From a virus, in the IMG/VR virus record IMGVR_UViG_3300046741_000008, positions 1 through 56,043 of that record: a stretch of 56,043 nucleotides of DNA, one strand, 5' to 3'. Positions 45,374 to 53,413 of the stretch are shown here, piece after piece. Position numbers and translations under genes: made by a program. Position 1 is the stretch's first letter; each line of letters begins with the position of its first letter. The notes beneath the pieces are model-generated. The model was not told the origin of the DNA. It was given only the letters and a program-made list of their open reading frames with translations, and did not search any database.

Positions 45374-45883
45374 CTAATCTCCAACTTGCTCGATGAATGA
45401 GAAGAACCAGCCTTGGTGGCTTCTCTGGTGCCCGTTGCAGGCGAGGGAGATTGATCGCGGCTTGAAGCCATGATCCAGCCCGGCACTCATTGACGGCAGC
45501 ACTTTGCGTTCGCCGGTTGCCATGTTCACAGCAAGGATAGAACGCGAAGCCGGCGGCAGCTCGCGGTGAACTTGTAGGTGGTGCGGTCGACACAGCCAAG
45601 TAACCAGCAACGGCGACGAATAGGCTGGGTGATGCATCTCAGCCTCGGCGCCGCACATGAAACACGGCTCACGGACCAGCAGCCCTTTAGCTAGAGCATC
45701 GCGCGCCATTATTCTGGCCTTATCACGAGCCTGATCTACTGGTGGCCGGCGCTTGTAGCCGTTCTCGGCCCGGCGTTTTGTGGCGCATGTCTTGCACTGA
45801 TGGTGCAGCCCATCTTTCTTGCTGAAGTCACGGTAAAACATGCCACCAGGAAATGATTGCTTGCAGGAAGAACAGATTTTCAT
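45374..45883 (-). CDS. HNH endonuclease with NUMOD1-like domain (169 aa)
   Basis: The N-terminal zinc ribbon has CSSC and CKTC (residues 4-7 and 30-33). A central block EPCFMCGAEAEMHHPAYSSP and LLVTWLCRPHHLQVHREL shows an HNH-type metal site (C-x-x-C...HH...HHxxxH). The last 50 residues (LAVNMATGERKVLPSMSAGL; SISLACNGHQRSHQGWFFSF) match a NUMOD1-like DNA-binding repeat found in homing endonucleases. Probable mobile endonuclease in the early operon. It overlaps the winged-helix gene by four bases. Confidence 0.75.
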   Translation of the reverse strand: MKICSSCKQSFPGGMFYRDFSKKDGLHHQCKTCATKRRAENGYKRRPPVDQARDKARIMARDALAKGLLVREPCFMCGAEAEMHHPAYSSPLLVTWLCRPHHLQVHRELPPASRSILAVNMATGERKVLPSMSAGLDHGFKPRSISLACNGHQRSHQGWFFSFIEQVGD

Positions 45884-46173
45884 TGGCCACCCTCGCCGCT
45901 GCCGCGCTGCTGGGCGATGGCTGCGCGACCGGAGTCTGTGATTCGAACGAAGGTGTCCTTTTCGATGGTGATGAACCCCCTCGACTCAAGGTTTTGCAGC
46001 CATCTCGTAGCCGCGCCTTCGGAGAGGAATCCCCAGGAGTAGGCGAAATCGTTCCCGACGTAGTGCGGCAGGCTTCGCTTTTCCTCCATCACCTCGATAA
46101 TCGTGACAGGCCTGTTCGCTACCTCGACCAATTCAAGGAAACGTTGTTGCTTGGCGCTCACGCGGTCACTCAC
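45880..46173 (-). CDS. Winged-helix-like DNA-binding protein (97 aa)
   Basis: GTG at 46173 overlaps the preceding stop (GTGA). The sequence (SAKQQRFLELVEVANRPVTI, then SEGAATRWLQNLESRGFITI, EKDTFVRITDSGRAAI) has the helix, turn, helix and wing-strand order of MarR/PadR-like winged helices. It could be a regulator of late-early genes or an anti-host factor. No cysteine or effector domain. Confidence 0.6.
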   Translation of the reverse strand: MSDRVSAKQQRFLELVEVANRPVTIIEVMEEKRSLPHYVGNDFAYSWGFLSEGAATRWLQNLESRGFITIEKDTFVRITDSGRAAIAQQRGSGEGGQ

Positions 46174-47186
46174 GTCTTCTGCTCCTTCGCCTGCTCGGTG
46201 GTGCCAGCCGTTGGCAGCCGCTGGTCCCATGTTTCCGGCGGCAGCTCGCCAACAGCCATCCAGGCGATCACGTCGCTTTCGAAGTTGTCGCGCCAGCCGT
46301 ATCCCGTCTCCATCGTTGGACCGCCCATGCCGGTCGGGTCTTCACTCTGCATCTCCCAGCGGTCGGTGGCGATGAAGGGTGGCCGGTCGAGCGAGTAGCG
46401 CAGGTAGACCACGCAGTCGGTGTCTGGTGCTGGCGCGCGCTCGTGCATCGGTATCCACTGGCTCGCCACCGGCACCGCTTGCTCAGCCTTCGCCATCTCG
46501 GCCGGACGCAGCGCAAGCACCGCGCTGGCCACCTGGAGCACGAACTTCTCCTGGATGTCCTCGCGCCAACGTGGGAACAGCTTCGTCACCGCGTCGAGTA
46601 TTGCGGCCTTGCTCGGTGTCGTCGGCTCAGCCGTCAGCCGAGCCCAGTCAATCGGGCAGTCGTCGCAGCGCTTGGTGCATGGGGCGCAACGGTCGCCAGT
46701 GGTTTCGGTCTTCGCCATCTCCCAGAGGGCATTGGCCTGATCCATGCCTTGCTGGCGGCCGGCTTCGTGGAAGTGTTGCGCAGACAGCAAGGCAACCTCC
46801 TTTGTGAATAGTCCGTCCGGCCGTTCCGCATACCACGCCTCAAACTGCTCTCGCACATCCCCTTGCGCCGCTGCTGGAGCGGCTGCCAGGGCGGCGCGGT
46901 TGGCAGTCCAACCTCCGTTGAACGCCCCCGCAACGTCCGGCACGATGGCGCAGTCATCGCAGTCTTTCAGGTATGCCGCGAACGCTTTGCTGCCAAACGG
47001 GTCGGCCCCCCCCGTCCCGCCGGCCTGCGCTTCGGTGTGCTGGCGTTTGGCCTTTAGGTACTCGGCAAGGGCTTCAAAGGCCGCGGTCCAAAGATGTGGC
47101 TTCTCACGCAACGGAAGGCGCTGGTTGTAGGCGTCGGTCAGATCGGTCAGCGCCTCGACCAGCTTGGCGGTGATGTCGTCAGCCAT
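46170..47186 (-). CDS. Mosaic early protein with C-terminal DUF551 domain (338 aa)
   Basis: ATG at 47186 sits behind GGAGG; a TTG two codons upstream is in frame but less suited. The C-terminal part, SQWIPMHERAPAPDTDCVVY then GYGWRDNFESDVIAWMAVGE, matches the DUF551 domain of phage proteins. The N-terminal and middle parts contain patches common in early phage proteins (FEAWYAERPDGLFTKE; RCAPCTKRCDDCPIDW with paired cysteines). The protein looks like a chain of small modules joined by recombination. Function unknown. Confidence 0.75.
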   Translation of the reverse strand: MADDITAKLVEALTDLTDAYNQRLPLREKPHLWTAAFEALAEYLKAKRQHTEAQAGGTGGADPFGSKAFAAYLKDCDDCAIVPDVAGAFNGGWTANRAALAAAPAAAQGDVREQFEAWYAERPDGLFTKEVALLSAQHFHEAGRQQGMDQANALWEMAKTETTGDRCAPCTKRCDDCPIDWARLTAEPTTPSKAAILDAVTKLFPRWREDIQEKFVLQVASAVLALRPAEMAKAEQAVPVASQWIPMHERAPAPDTDCVVYLRYSLDRPPFIATDRWEMQSEDPTGMGGPTMETGYGWRDNFESDVIAWMAVGELPPETWDQRLPTAGTTEQAKEQKT

Positions 47187-47188
47187 GG

Positions 47189-47413
47189 TCAATCCTCCAA
47201 CTCTTGCGCGACCAGCATCGCAGCGAACTCACCCTTGCAGAATTCAGCGTGCTCGACCGGCTGTCTTTCCTTGTCGAACGGACAGGCCTTGAGCCAAGCG
47301 CCTGCTCCGGGCCATTCGCCGTACATGTAGCAGGCATAGCCCTTCATCTCGGACGAAAGCGCGTTGTATTCAGCCTCAGTCATGAGGTGGGTGCCTGCGG
47401 TGGTGTCAGCCAT
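47189..47413 (-). CDS. Hypothetical early protein (74 aa)
   Basis: ATG at 47413 gives MADTTAGTHLMTEAEYNALS. It is acidic, with YACYMYGEWPGAGAWLKACP and several cysteines. It overlaps the upstream gene and is closely followed by the DUF551 gene. A longer start (47485) runs inside the upstream gene. No domain recognised. Confidence 0.6.
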   Translation of the reverse strand: MADTTAGTHLMTEAEYNALSSEMKGYACYMYGEWPGAGAWLKACPFDKERQPVEHAEFCKGEFAAMLVAQELED

Positions 47414-48542
47414 TGGCGCCTCCCGTCTTGGGAGCGGCGGCGAGAAGAGATTGAATGGCGTCGATTGCAGCCAGCCGTCGACCAACGTCGCCAGGCTTGA
47501 ACCACATGCTGCCAGCGTCTTCCAAGGCCACGAGGGCTTGCCGCAACGCCGTCATCATCGTGCCTTCCGCAGGCTCCACCGGCACCAGCACAGGCCCCAC
47601 TGGCGCGGCCGGCTGGGTGGACACGGGGTTCTCAGCGCCGCACCCGAACTCGACCTTGACGCCGAGGTGCTTGGCGAGACTGTTGACCCACGTCTGCACC
47701 TCTTCGGCGTACCAGCCGCCGAAGCCTGACGCCTTTTCGTAGGCGTTCACCGCGCCCATTAGGCCTCGCATGCACCGCAAGGCCTTGTCGTTTGGCGCCT
47801 CCCCTTGCTCCGCCGATGGCGCGGCAGGCGGTGCTTGTGGGGGCTGGGCGGCGAGCGCCTCTTCATGCCGACGAACAGCATCGCCACGCTTCCACCATTG
47901 TTCGAGCCAGTGACCGGCAGGCGCGGGCGCGACGCCCTGGTAGCCCGATGTCAATGCCCCGTCGATCGTGCTGGTGAAAAGCTCTTGCAGACGCGGGTCA
48001 TCAAGGGCCTTGGCGGCCTGAACCGCGAGTGCTGATTTGGCCTTGAGCAACAGCGCACGGCCGGCGTCGGAGAACTGTAGCCGGTCCTGCAACTTGTGGC
48101 CCTTCACATCCATGTTCAGGATCGCCTGCAGCGCTTCCTGGGCTTCCGCCTCCCCCGCCCGAGTGGCGGCCGGCGCATGGTCTCGGCGTTCAGCTTCGTG
48201 GCTGGCCTTGATGGCACCCTTCGCCGTCAGGTGGACGTGAACTGCGGCGCCTTGCTGGTCTTCCAGCAGCATCCACCAGTGGCCGCTGTCCATCTGTTCG
48301 ATGTGGAAGCGGCCGGCGCCAACGATCTCGTCCAGCGCGCCGGAGTCGTTGAGTCGCACTTCCAGCGTCTCCCCACCCTGCTGGCGCTCGGATGCTGAGG
48401 TGCCAAGAGCCTCGGTAACGGCAGTCAGCGCCTCGTGGAAGTCATCGCCATCAAAGCACACATGGCCCTTGTGGGCGTTGTGCATGCAGTTCTCAAGTTC
48501 GCGCTTCGCAAGGTTCAGCGCCGTCTCGGTCTTCAGGTCCAT
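47406..48542 (-). CDS. Large mosaic early protein (378 aa)
   Basis: The start ATG at 48542 has the repeated leader motif upstream. The protein has an N-terminal helix (DLKTETALNLAKRELENCMH), a strand-rich patch (RFHIEQMDSGHWWMLLED), a central Ala/Gln-rich linker and a C-terminal helical patch (TALRQALVALEDAGSMWFKP). The patches are like those in other early phage proteins, so it is a module chain like its neighbour at 46170. No enzyme motif seen. Confidence 0.7.
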   Translation of the reverse strand: MDLKTETALNLAKRELENCMHNAHKGHVCFDGDDFHEALTAVTEALGTSASERQQGGETLEVRLNDSGALDEIVGAGRFHIEQMDSGHWWMLLEDQQGAAVHVHLTAKGAIKASHEAERRDHAPAATRAGEAEAQEALQAILNMDVKGHKLQDRLQFSDAGRALLLKAKSALAVQAAKALDDPRLQELFTSTIDGALTSGYQGVAPAPAGHWLEQWWKRGDAVRRHEEALAAQPPQAPPAAPSAEQGEAPNDKALRCMRGLMGAVNAYEKASGFGGWYAEEVQTWVNSLAKHLGVKVEFGCGAENPVSTQPAAPVGPVLVPVEPAEGTMMTALRQALVALEDAGSMWFKPGDVGRRLAAIDAIQSLLAAAPKTGGANG

Positions 48543-48548
48543 GGTTGG

Positions 48549-48562
48549 GCTCTCTCGTGTTG
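48549..48562 (-). promoter_or_regulatory. Repeated early leader motif, copy 2
   Basis: CAACACGAGAGAGC on the minus strand, eight bases before the ATG at 48542; identical to copy 1 at 1045. Confidence 0.7.
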
Positions 48563-48590
48563 CTGGCCTCTTCGTGCCTCGGGTTGGTGA

Positions 48591-49154
48591 TCAGTCCCAA
48601 TAGGCGGCAACGGAGCGCCATTCGGGCTTGTTGGCGTCGAGCCATTCGGTGGCCTTGGCGCCAAGCTCCGACTCCAAGTCAAAGTTCTTGCGGTGCCATT
48701 CGCCAAACTCAGCGACGACTTGGTCGCCGTCCTTGACGACAGCGCGGTAATGGTCCGGCTGCGTTCCTTCCTCGAAGGTAGACGGGTTGAAGCGTCGATT
48801 CATGCGCATGTCGGCGCGGCGATCGTAGAACGCGGCCTTGTAGAAGATGCCGGCGCGCACGCGGCCTTTGTCGTCGACCAGGTCGGAATGCATGCTGTGG
48901 TTAGAGGCGCGCTTGCTCCAGCCGGCCGGCAGCTTGCAGGCGACGAAGAGTTCATCGACATCGGCGCCGAACTCGAAGCCCAGTGCGGTGAGTTGCTCGC
49001 GCGTTGCGCCGATGATTTCCTTCGGGATCTGCTCGCTGGCAACCAGTTGGCGCTGGCCTTGCGCTTCCTGGGCCTCAATGCCACCCGGTGTGCTGGCGGT
49101 CACGAAGTTGTCGATGTCGCCCTTTACGAGGGCCGAGAGTGCTGCGGGGTTCAT
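48591..49154 (-). CDS. Conserved early protein (187 aa)
   Basis: ATG at 49154 is preceded by AAAAGGAA. The protein (MNPAALSALVKGDIDNFVTA) has a block LVASEQIPKEIIGATREQLT, then GADVDELFVACKLPAGWSKR and RFNPSTFEEGTQPDHYRAVV, GEWHRKNFDLESELG. Such proteins recur in phage early operons near recombination genes. No motif known to us; probably DNA metabolism by context. Confidence 0.7.
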   Translation of the reverse strand: MNPAALSALVKGDIDNFVTASTPGGIEAQEAQGQRQLVASEQIPKEIIGATREQLTALGFEFGADVDELFVACKLPAGWSKRASNHSMHSDLVDDKGRVRAGIFYKAAFYDRRADMRMNRRFNPSTFEEGTQPDHYRAVVKDGDQVVAEFGEWHRKNFDLESELGAKATEWLDANKPEWRSVAAYWD

Positions 49155-49225
49155 GGTGTGCGTTCCTTTTGGTGTTTAGCCGGTTACGCTTCCGGCGCCA
49201 CTCAAGGTGGCCGACCTCTCCACAA

Positions 49226-49238
49226 CCGCCTGAGGCGG
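49226..49238 (-). terminator. Short hairpin at an early gene boundary
   Basis: CCGCC and GGCGG with a three-base loop sit right at the end of the gene at 49240 and are followed on the minus strand by TTGTGG. Two more small hairpins (GCCAC/GTGGC; GCCGG/CCGGC) follow in the same 85-base gap, so it may be a partial terminator or RNA-stability region. Confidence 0.3.
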
Positions 49239-49239
49239 A

Positions 49240-49872
49240 TCAGCGCTTGCCGTCGAGGGTGACGACCTTGCCCTTGGCGGACTTCACAAACGCCGTGGTG
49301 GCGTCTTCCGGGGGCACGGCGGGGGCTTTGTTGGGGTCTGTGCCGGCTGTGCCCGGGATCTGCTGTTGGCTCTCGTCGACAACCGGCAACAGCAGCAGCA
49401 TCTCGATCTCGGTGGCCTTGAGCCCGGTCAGCTTGCCGCGGATGTCGTCGGAAAGGGCCGGCGCGTCGATCTTCCACTGCGTCTTTACGCTGCCGGCCTG
49501 CTGGGGCATGAGGACCACACCATGCATGCGGCAGTCATCGAGCGTCAGGTTGCGCTTGCCGCCGAGGCCGCGGTCGACTTCGATTTCGATTCCCGTCTGC
49601 TCGTAGGCCCACGGGATGCGCTTCACGTGCTCGCCGATGGAGGTCAGCTCCGACCCTTCCAGGCCGTCCAGGGCGCTCTGGGCGCTACCGCCGGCCCTGC
49701 GGTACAGCATGCCGGGCAAGAAGCCGTCGAACATCGTCAGCGAGTCCACAGGCAGCGTGGCCTGAAGCAGCAGCTGTGCGCCGGGCGGCTCATCCGGCTT
49801 GCGGTCTTTCGCGGCCAGGGTTCTCACGTCGAGGACGCGGACCTTGGTTTTATTGGGCAGTTCGAATGGCAC
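49240..49872 (-). CDS. Conserved early protein near recombination genes (210 aa)
   Basis: GTG at 49872 follows AGGAG eight bases upstream and gives VPFELPNKTKVRVLDVRTLA. Strands and helices alternate (PGAQLLLQATLPVDSLTMFD; GIEIEVDRGLGGKRNLTLDD; VKTQWKIDAPALSDDIRGKL). It is a type of protein often seen near ERF or RecT-like genes in phages, but the function is not established. An in-frame upstream ATG at 49962 gives an implausible arginine/proline-rich start. Confidence 0.7.
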   Translation of the reverse strand: MPFELPNKTKVRVLDVRTLAAKDRKPDEPPGAQLLLQATLPVDSLTMFDGFLPGMLYRRAGGSAQSALDGLEGSELTSIGEHVKRIPWAYEQTGIEIEVDRGLGGKRNLTLDDCRMHGVVLMPQQAGSVKTQWKIDAPALSDDIRGKLTGLKATEIEMLLLLPVVDESQQQIPGTAGTDPNKAPAVPPEDATTAFVKSAKGKVVTLDGKR

Positions 49873-49963
49873 TTCATGGCTCCTTTGGGTTGTCGACGCC
49901 TTCAGGCGCCAGGGTGGGAAGAAAGAGGCCGGCAGGGCGTGATGCCTGCGTCCGTGCGGCAAA

Positions 49964-49985
49964 CCCTGGCCGGAGCGGCCCAGGG
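49964..49985 (-). terminator. Hairpin in the leader between early genes
   Basis: CCCTGGG/CCAGGG with inner GCC/GGC pairing forms a stem followed on the minus strand by TTTG, in a 162-base gap (49873-50034). It may attenuate transcription into the genes downstream. Confidence 0.4.
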
Positions 49986-50034
49986 CTGGGAGGGTGATGA
50001 GAGAGCAGCCGCACGGTTCGCGACCTGAAACTGT

Positions 50035-50250
50035 TCAGCCGCCGAGCGGCAACTGGTCGGGCTGGGCGTTGATGTCTTCCGGCAGGATCCCGGCCTTGGC
50101 GCACTCGATCAGCTCGTCCTGCGTGGGGATGCTGACCTTGATGAGGCTGCGCGAGACGAAGCTCACGACTGGCCCGGGGTGGCTGGCGCGGACGAGACGC
50201 TTCTTGTCGCCGACGCGTGCAAGGTAAATTCTTGTCGTGGTGGTGGTCAT
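50035..50250 (-). CDS. Hypothetical early protein (71 aa)
   Basis: ATG at 50250 is preceded by GAAAGAG. The product (MTTTTTRIYLARVGDKKRLV) is strand-rich and basic at first (RASHPGPVVSFVSRSLIKVS) and then helical and acidic. A longer in-frame start at 50532 lies within the upstream gene. No recognised domain. Confidence 0.65.
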   Translation of the reverse strand: MTTTTTRIYLARVGDKKRLVRASHPGPVVSFVSRSLIKVSIPTQDELIECAKAGILPEDINAQPDQLPLGG

Positions 50251-50270
50251 GGTGCTCTTTCGGTTGGTGG

Positions 50271-50747
50271 TCAGGTGGGGTCGACCGGGGCATCGCGGCC
50301 CAGGCTGGTGACACTCCATTGCACGCCGCGAGCATCGCCAACGGAATGAATGAAGCTGATGAATGCTCCGTAGAGCCGTTTCGTGAAGCGCTTGGACTCG
50401 ACCGGCGTCAGCACGTAGCCATCGCCGTCGACGAGCGGGACCTGCGTCGGCGCCCGGCCGCGCCAGTCGTTGACGAAGTCGGGGTCGTTTCCGGTCGCCA
50501 GCCAGAAGCTGTATTTGAGCGATTCCTTCCATTCGGCCGCCGTGGCTTGCCTGCCGCCTAGCAGTGCATCACGCGACAGATCGCGGTAGCAGCTGTGACA
50601 CAGGCGCTCTTGCTCGCGCGTCTTGCCGTCGCTGCACTCGCAGTGCATCCGGCTGCCTTCTTCGAGCAGCTGGCGCAGCTTCTTCCAGTAGGCGCGCCAG
50701 GTGATGATGCCGCTGATCGCGTCGCGGAGTTCGAAGCGGAAGATCAT
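50271..50747 (-). CDS. Hypothetical early protein (158 aa)
   Basis: ATG at 50747 overlaps the previous stop (ATGA). The N-terminal half (MIFRFELRDAISGIITWRAY) includes cysteines in CECSDGK and LCHSCYRDL, possibly a zinc site, then FWLATGNDPDFVNDWRGRAP and a helical C-terminus. It directly follows the HNH/YbcO-like nuclease gene. Function unknown; perhaps part of DNA recombination or repair. Confidence 0.65.
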   Translation of the reverse strand: MIFRFELRDAISGIITWRAYWKKLRQLLEEGSRMHCECSDGKTREQERLCHSCYRDLSRDALLGGRQATAAEWKESLKYSFWLATGNDPDFVNDWRGRAPTQVPLVDGDGYVLTPVESKRFTKRLYGAFISFIHSVGDARGVQWSVTSLGRDAPVDPT

Positions 50748-51133
50748 GCCGGCCTCACCAGCCCACGCCTGGCCAGCGCGCGGAGCGTCATCAGGATGGC
50801 CACGTCCAGCGCTTCGCGGCGCTCCTGGCGGGTCATGCCTGCGCCCTGGTCGATCTCCGCGTGGCAGGGCTGGCAAAGGGCCGCGGTGAGGCTGTCATCG
50901 GTCTTGGTGCCCATGCCCTTGCCTTCGTTGCGGTGGGCCGCCTGGCTCTGGCCTTCGATGAAGCAGCGCATGCATGGCAGCGACCGAACCGCCTTCAGCC
51001 ACGCCTCGGAGCGGAACGGCGCATCCTTCACAATCGGCGCCGCGGTGTCGCTGATCACCGCCTCGCGCACGCGCCGGCCCAGGGGCTTCGGCAATGCGGC
51101 CGGCTTGCGCTCGTAGGGTTTGCGCTTGATCAC
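50744..51133 (-). CDS. HNH/YbcO-Ref-like nuclease (129 aa)
   Basis: GTG at 51133 overlaps the previous stop. After a basic N-terminus (KRKPYERKPAALPKPLGRRV), the block LPCMRCFIEGQSQAAHRNEG, then TKTDDSLTAALCQPCHAEID, shows a C-x-x-C...H...C-x-x-C-H metal-binding layout, like the DUF1364/YbcO and Ref-type HNH nucleases linked to recombination. It sits next to the exonuclease and annealing genes, so a role in processing recombination intermediates is likely. Confidence 0.7.
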   Translation of the reverse strand: MIKRKPYERKPAALPKPLGRRVREAVISDTAAPIVKDAPFRSEAWLKAVRSLPCMRCFIEGQSQAAHRNEGKGMGTKTDDSLTAALCQPCHAEIDQGAGMTRQERREALDVAILMTLRALARRGLVRPA

Positions 51134-51630
51134 GCGTCGCTCCAGTCGATTGCGTGGCCTGTTTTCCAGTGACGCTGCCGCGGTGCGCCGTCCCATGGGT
51201 TCATGCCGAACAGCTCGCAGAGCTTGCGATAGTCGGCGAAGGTCAGGCCCTCTTCGCCATTGGTCTTCACGAAGCGCGGGAGTTGCTCGGCCAACATGTC
51301 TCTGTCGTCGTCGACTATCGCGTATTGCTCGACTTCAGGGTGCGCGTCCAGCCACTGTTTGATTTCGCTGCCGCGCGGCCCCATGGATGATGGCGTGCGA
51401 TCGATGATCGGTAAGCCAAGCCCCGGCCCGTATGTCTCCCAGTCCTTGTCATTGCGCCACGACGATGAGAGGACTACCTGAACACCTTGATCGCACAGGC
51501 GCTGAATAAGCCGTATAGCTGCTTGGTCGAATGCGCCGATGTGATCCATGGTGAATGGGTAGCCACCAAACGCGCAGCACGTCTTCGCACTATTGAGCAC
51601 GCCGTCGATGTCGAGGAACAGCACCTTCAT
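51130..51630 (-). CDS. HAD-superfamily phosphatase (166 aa)
   Basis: The N-terminal MKVLFLDIDGVLNSAKTC has the HAD catalytic loop DxDGV (nucleophile Asp7, Asp9). LSSSWRNDKDWETYG contains the motif II Ser; YAIVDDDRDM gives the acidic motif IV. The length matches the small HAD proteins known as Swiss-army-knife RNA repair-associated phosphatases. It could remove 3'-phosphates or pterin/nucleotide phosphates. It lies between recombination genes. It overlaps the HNH gene by four bases. Confidence 0.8.
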   Translation of the reverse strand: MKVLFLDIDGVLNSAKTCCAFGGYPFTMDHIGAFDQAAIRLIQRLCDQGVQVVLSSSWRNDKDWETYGPGLGLPIIDRTPSSMGPRGSEIKQWLDAHPEVEQYAIVDDDRDMLAEQLPRFVKTNGEEGLTFADYRKLCELFGMNPWDGAPRQRHWKTGHAIDWSDA

Positions 51631-51633
51631 GGC

Positions 51634-52401
51634 TCAGGCCCCCTTCGTCTCTTCCGCGCGCTTGGCGTGCGTGCGGTCGAACTCGGCAACGACCTGGCGG
51701 TAGTAGCGCCGGGCTGCGGCCACCTTGTCGGCGATCAGCGCCTCGGCCGCCGGATCGCGCTGGATAGCCCAGGTGGTGACCCGCAGGTGCTCGGGAATGT
51801 GGTCGACGAAGTGCAGGTCGGTCGGTTCGAAGCCGATCAGGTCGTCGGGGGTGCTGACGAGCACGTAGTCGACGCACCAGGTGGTCGCATCCCACAGCCA
51901 TAGATAGCCGCGCATCTGCCATTCGTAGCCGCTGTCGTAGCAGTCGGCCAGCGCGATCGGCATCGTCTCCATGGAGTAGGGCGCCTTCACGTCGCGCCCG
52001 CGGCTCATCTCGGCGTCGAACACGTCGCACTCGCCGCTGATGAGGCCATTGGTGCGGCGCTCGGTGTTCTTCACCAGCGGGCGGTCGGTGAGCCGGGCCA
52101 GCATCTCGATGCACTGGGCCTCGACGGCGATGCCCTTCAGCACCGGCCGCGTCTGGATCTCCGACGGCGTGTAGCCGTAGATTTCCTCTCGCAGCAGCTC
52201 GCGCACGTGGGTCTTGCCGCCGGCGGACAGGCTGTTGCGCCGGGCATGGTCGAGCAGCGCCTTCTCGGCGTCGGTGCGCTTCGTCTTGGCGATGATGGCC
52301 TGCAGCTCGGGCGTGACGTAGCCTGGGTCCAAGTCGTCATTCAGCGGCGTAGCCATCAGGCGTCCGATCGACGAGCAGCGGATGACGAGATCACCGGGCA
52401 T
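51634..52401 (-). CDS. PD-(D/E)XK exonuclease, recombination (255 aa)
   Basis: The fold shows an early Glu (GIAVEAQCIEM, Glu94), a core strand ISGECDVFD (Asp126), and RDVKAPYSMETMP (Asp137-x-Lys139), followed by YEWQMRGYLWLWDATTW, the helix with conserved Gln as in YqaJ/lambda Exo-like enzymes. It digests one DNA strand so that the annealing protein (ERF, next gene) can bind. The start at 52401 overlaps the ERF gene by 11 bases; an earlier start would lie inside it. Confidence 0.85.
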   Translation of the reverse strand: MPGDLVIRCSSIGRLMATPLNDDLDPGYVTPELQAIIAKTKRTDAEKALLDHARRNSLSAGGKTHVRELLREEIYGYTPSEIQTRPVLKGIAVEAQCIEMLARLTDRPLVKNTERRTNGLISGECDVFDAEMSRGRDVKAPYSMETMPIALADCYDSGYEWQMRGYLWLWDATTWCVDYVLVSTPDDLIGFEPTDLHFVDHIPEHLRVTTWAIQRDPAAEALIADKVAAARRYYRQVVAEFDRTHAKRAEETKGA

Positions 52402-53269
52402 TGCGCGCCTCCTGGCTGTGGTCGATCGGAGCATCGTTGGCCGCGGCCGCGCGCTTGAGGGCTCCGAATTCCTTGTTCATCAGGTTGCGCTGCTTGCCGT
52501 CGAGCGTGGCCCACCAGGCGGTGAGGGCCTTGGTGCCGTCGATCGCCGCCGTTTGGCCGGCCGTCAGCAGGTCGTCGAACTCGCCGCGGTCGGCATCCAG
52601 GTTCCCGCGCGCAGCCTTCGACTCGTCGTCTTCGCCGCTGGTCGAGGTGCCGGTGATCGCCAGCAGAGACTGCCGCTTGAGGTAGCTGGCCGTCGACTGC
52701 ATGTTCTGCACCGGGCTGTTGACGCTCTGGTCGTCGGGCGGCCCTTCGAGCTCCAGCTTCTTCGAGAAGCCCTCGCGATGCTCCAGGAAGCAGGTCACCC
52801 ACACCCAGCCGCAGATGGCGTTCGGGTTCTCCGGCGTCGGCCATTCCTTCGTGCTGAACCGCATGTCGTGGCGGAAGCCGAAACCATGCTTGGCCAGGGC
52901 CGGCGCCAGCATGCGGCACACGGTTTCGAACTCGGCCTGCATGAACGAGCCGCCGCGGCCGCGGTTCACGGCCTTCGTGCGCGGGATGATGATGTTCTCG
53001 CCCTTGAAGGCAGCGAAGTCGCGGGCAAAGGCCAACTCGGCCTGCCGCATGCGCTCGCGCTCCTGGCTTTCGAGGTAGCGCTCCTGCATCGCCATCAGGC
53101 GTTCCAGGCGGTCAAGGTCGCCGTCGCCGCGCTCCATAGCGACGCGCAGCAGGTCGGACGGCGTCACAGCCATGGAATGCTGCTGCTGGACCGCTGGCAG
53201 GGCCGCCTCGGGCTTCGGCTGCAGTTCGAGGATGTCGAGTTGCTCGACGGGTTTGGTCGTGGTGGTCAT
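52391..53269 (-). CDS. erf: ERF-family single-strand annealing protein (292 aa)
   Basis: The block AELAFARDFAAFKGENIIIP, RTKAVNRGRGGSFMQAEFET and VCRMLAPALAKHGFGFRHDM is a typical ERF core, followed by ICGWVWVTCFLEHREGFSKK and the region SPVQNMQSTASYLKRQSLLA which carries the conserved S-Y-x-K-R motif. The C-terminus is charged and variable. With the exonuclease just downstream it forms a Red-like pair for phage recombination. The start ATG at 53269 lies behind the repeated leader motif; upstream frames are rejected as low-complexity. Confidence 0.9.
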   Translation of the reverse strand: MTTTTKPVEQLDILELQPKPEAALPAVQQQHSMAVTPSDLLRVAMERGDGDLDRLERLMAMQERYLESQERERMRQAELAFARDFAAFKGENIIIPRTKAVNRGRGGSFMQAEFETVCRMLAPALAKHGFGFRHDMRFSTKEWPTPENPNAICGWVWVTCFLEHREGFSKKLELEGPPDDQSVNSPVQNMQSTASYLKRQSLLAITGTSTSGEDDESKAARGNLDADRGEFDDLLTAGQTAAIDGTKALTAWWATLDGKQRNLMNKEFGALKRAAAANDAPIDHSQEARNAR

Positions 53270-53275
53270 TTCGCT

Positions 53276-53288
53276 CTCTCTCGTGTTG
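53276..53288 (-). promoter_or_regulatory. Repeated early leader motif, copy 3
   Basis: CAACACGAGAGAG on the minus strand before the ERF gene. It matches copies 1 and 2 over 13 bases; the next base differs and one extra AG is present. Confidence 0.7.
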
Positions 53289-53413
53289 CTCGGTGTTGTT
53301 GTTGCCTCTCCCCGGATTTCCTTGAGAGGCTCCCCGCAGAGTTGAGGGGCTCGGGCGGCTGTTGCGAAAGGCCTAAAGCCTGAAGAAACAGCCATGTTTG
53401 TGAGTCTGCCGTG

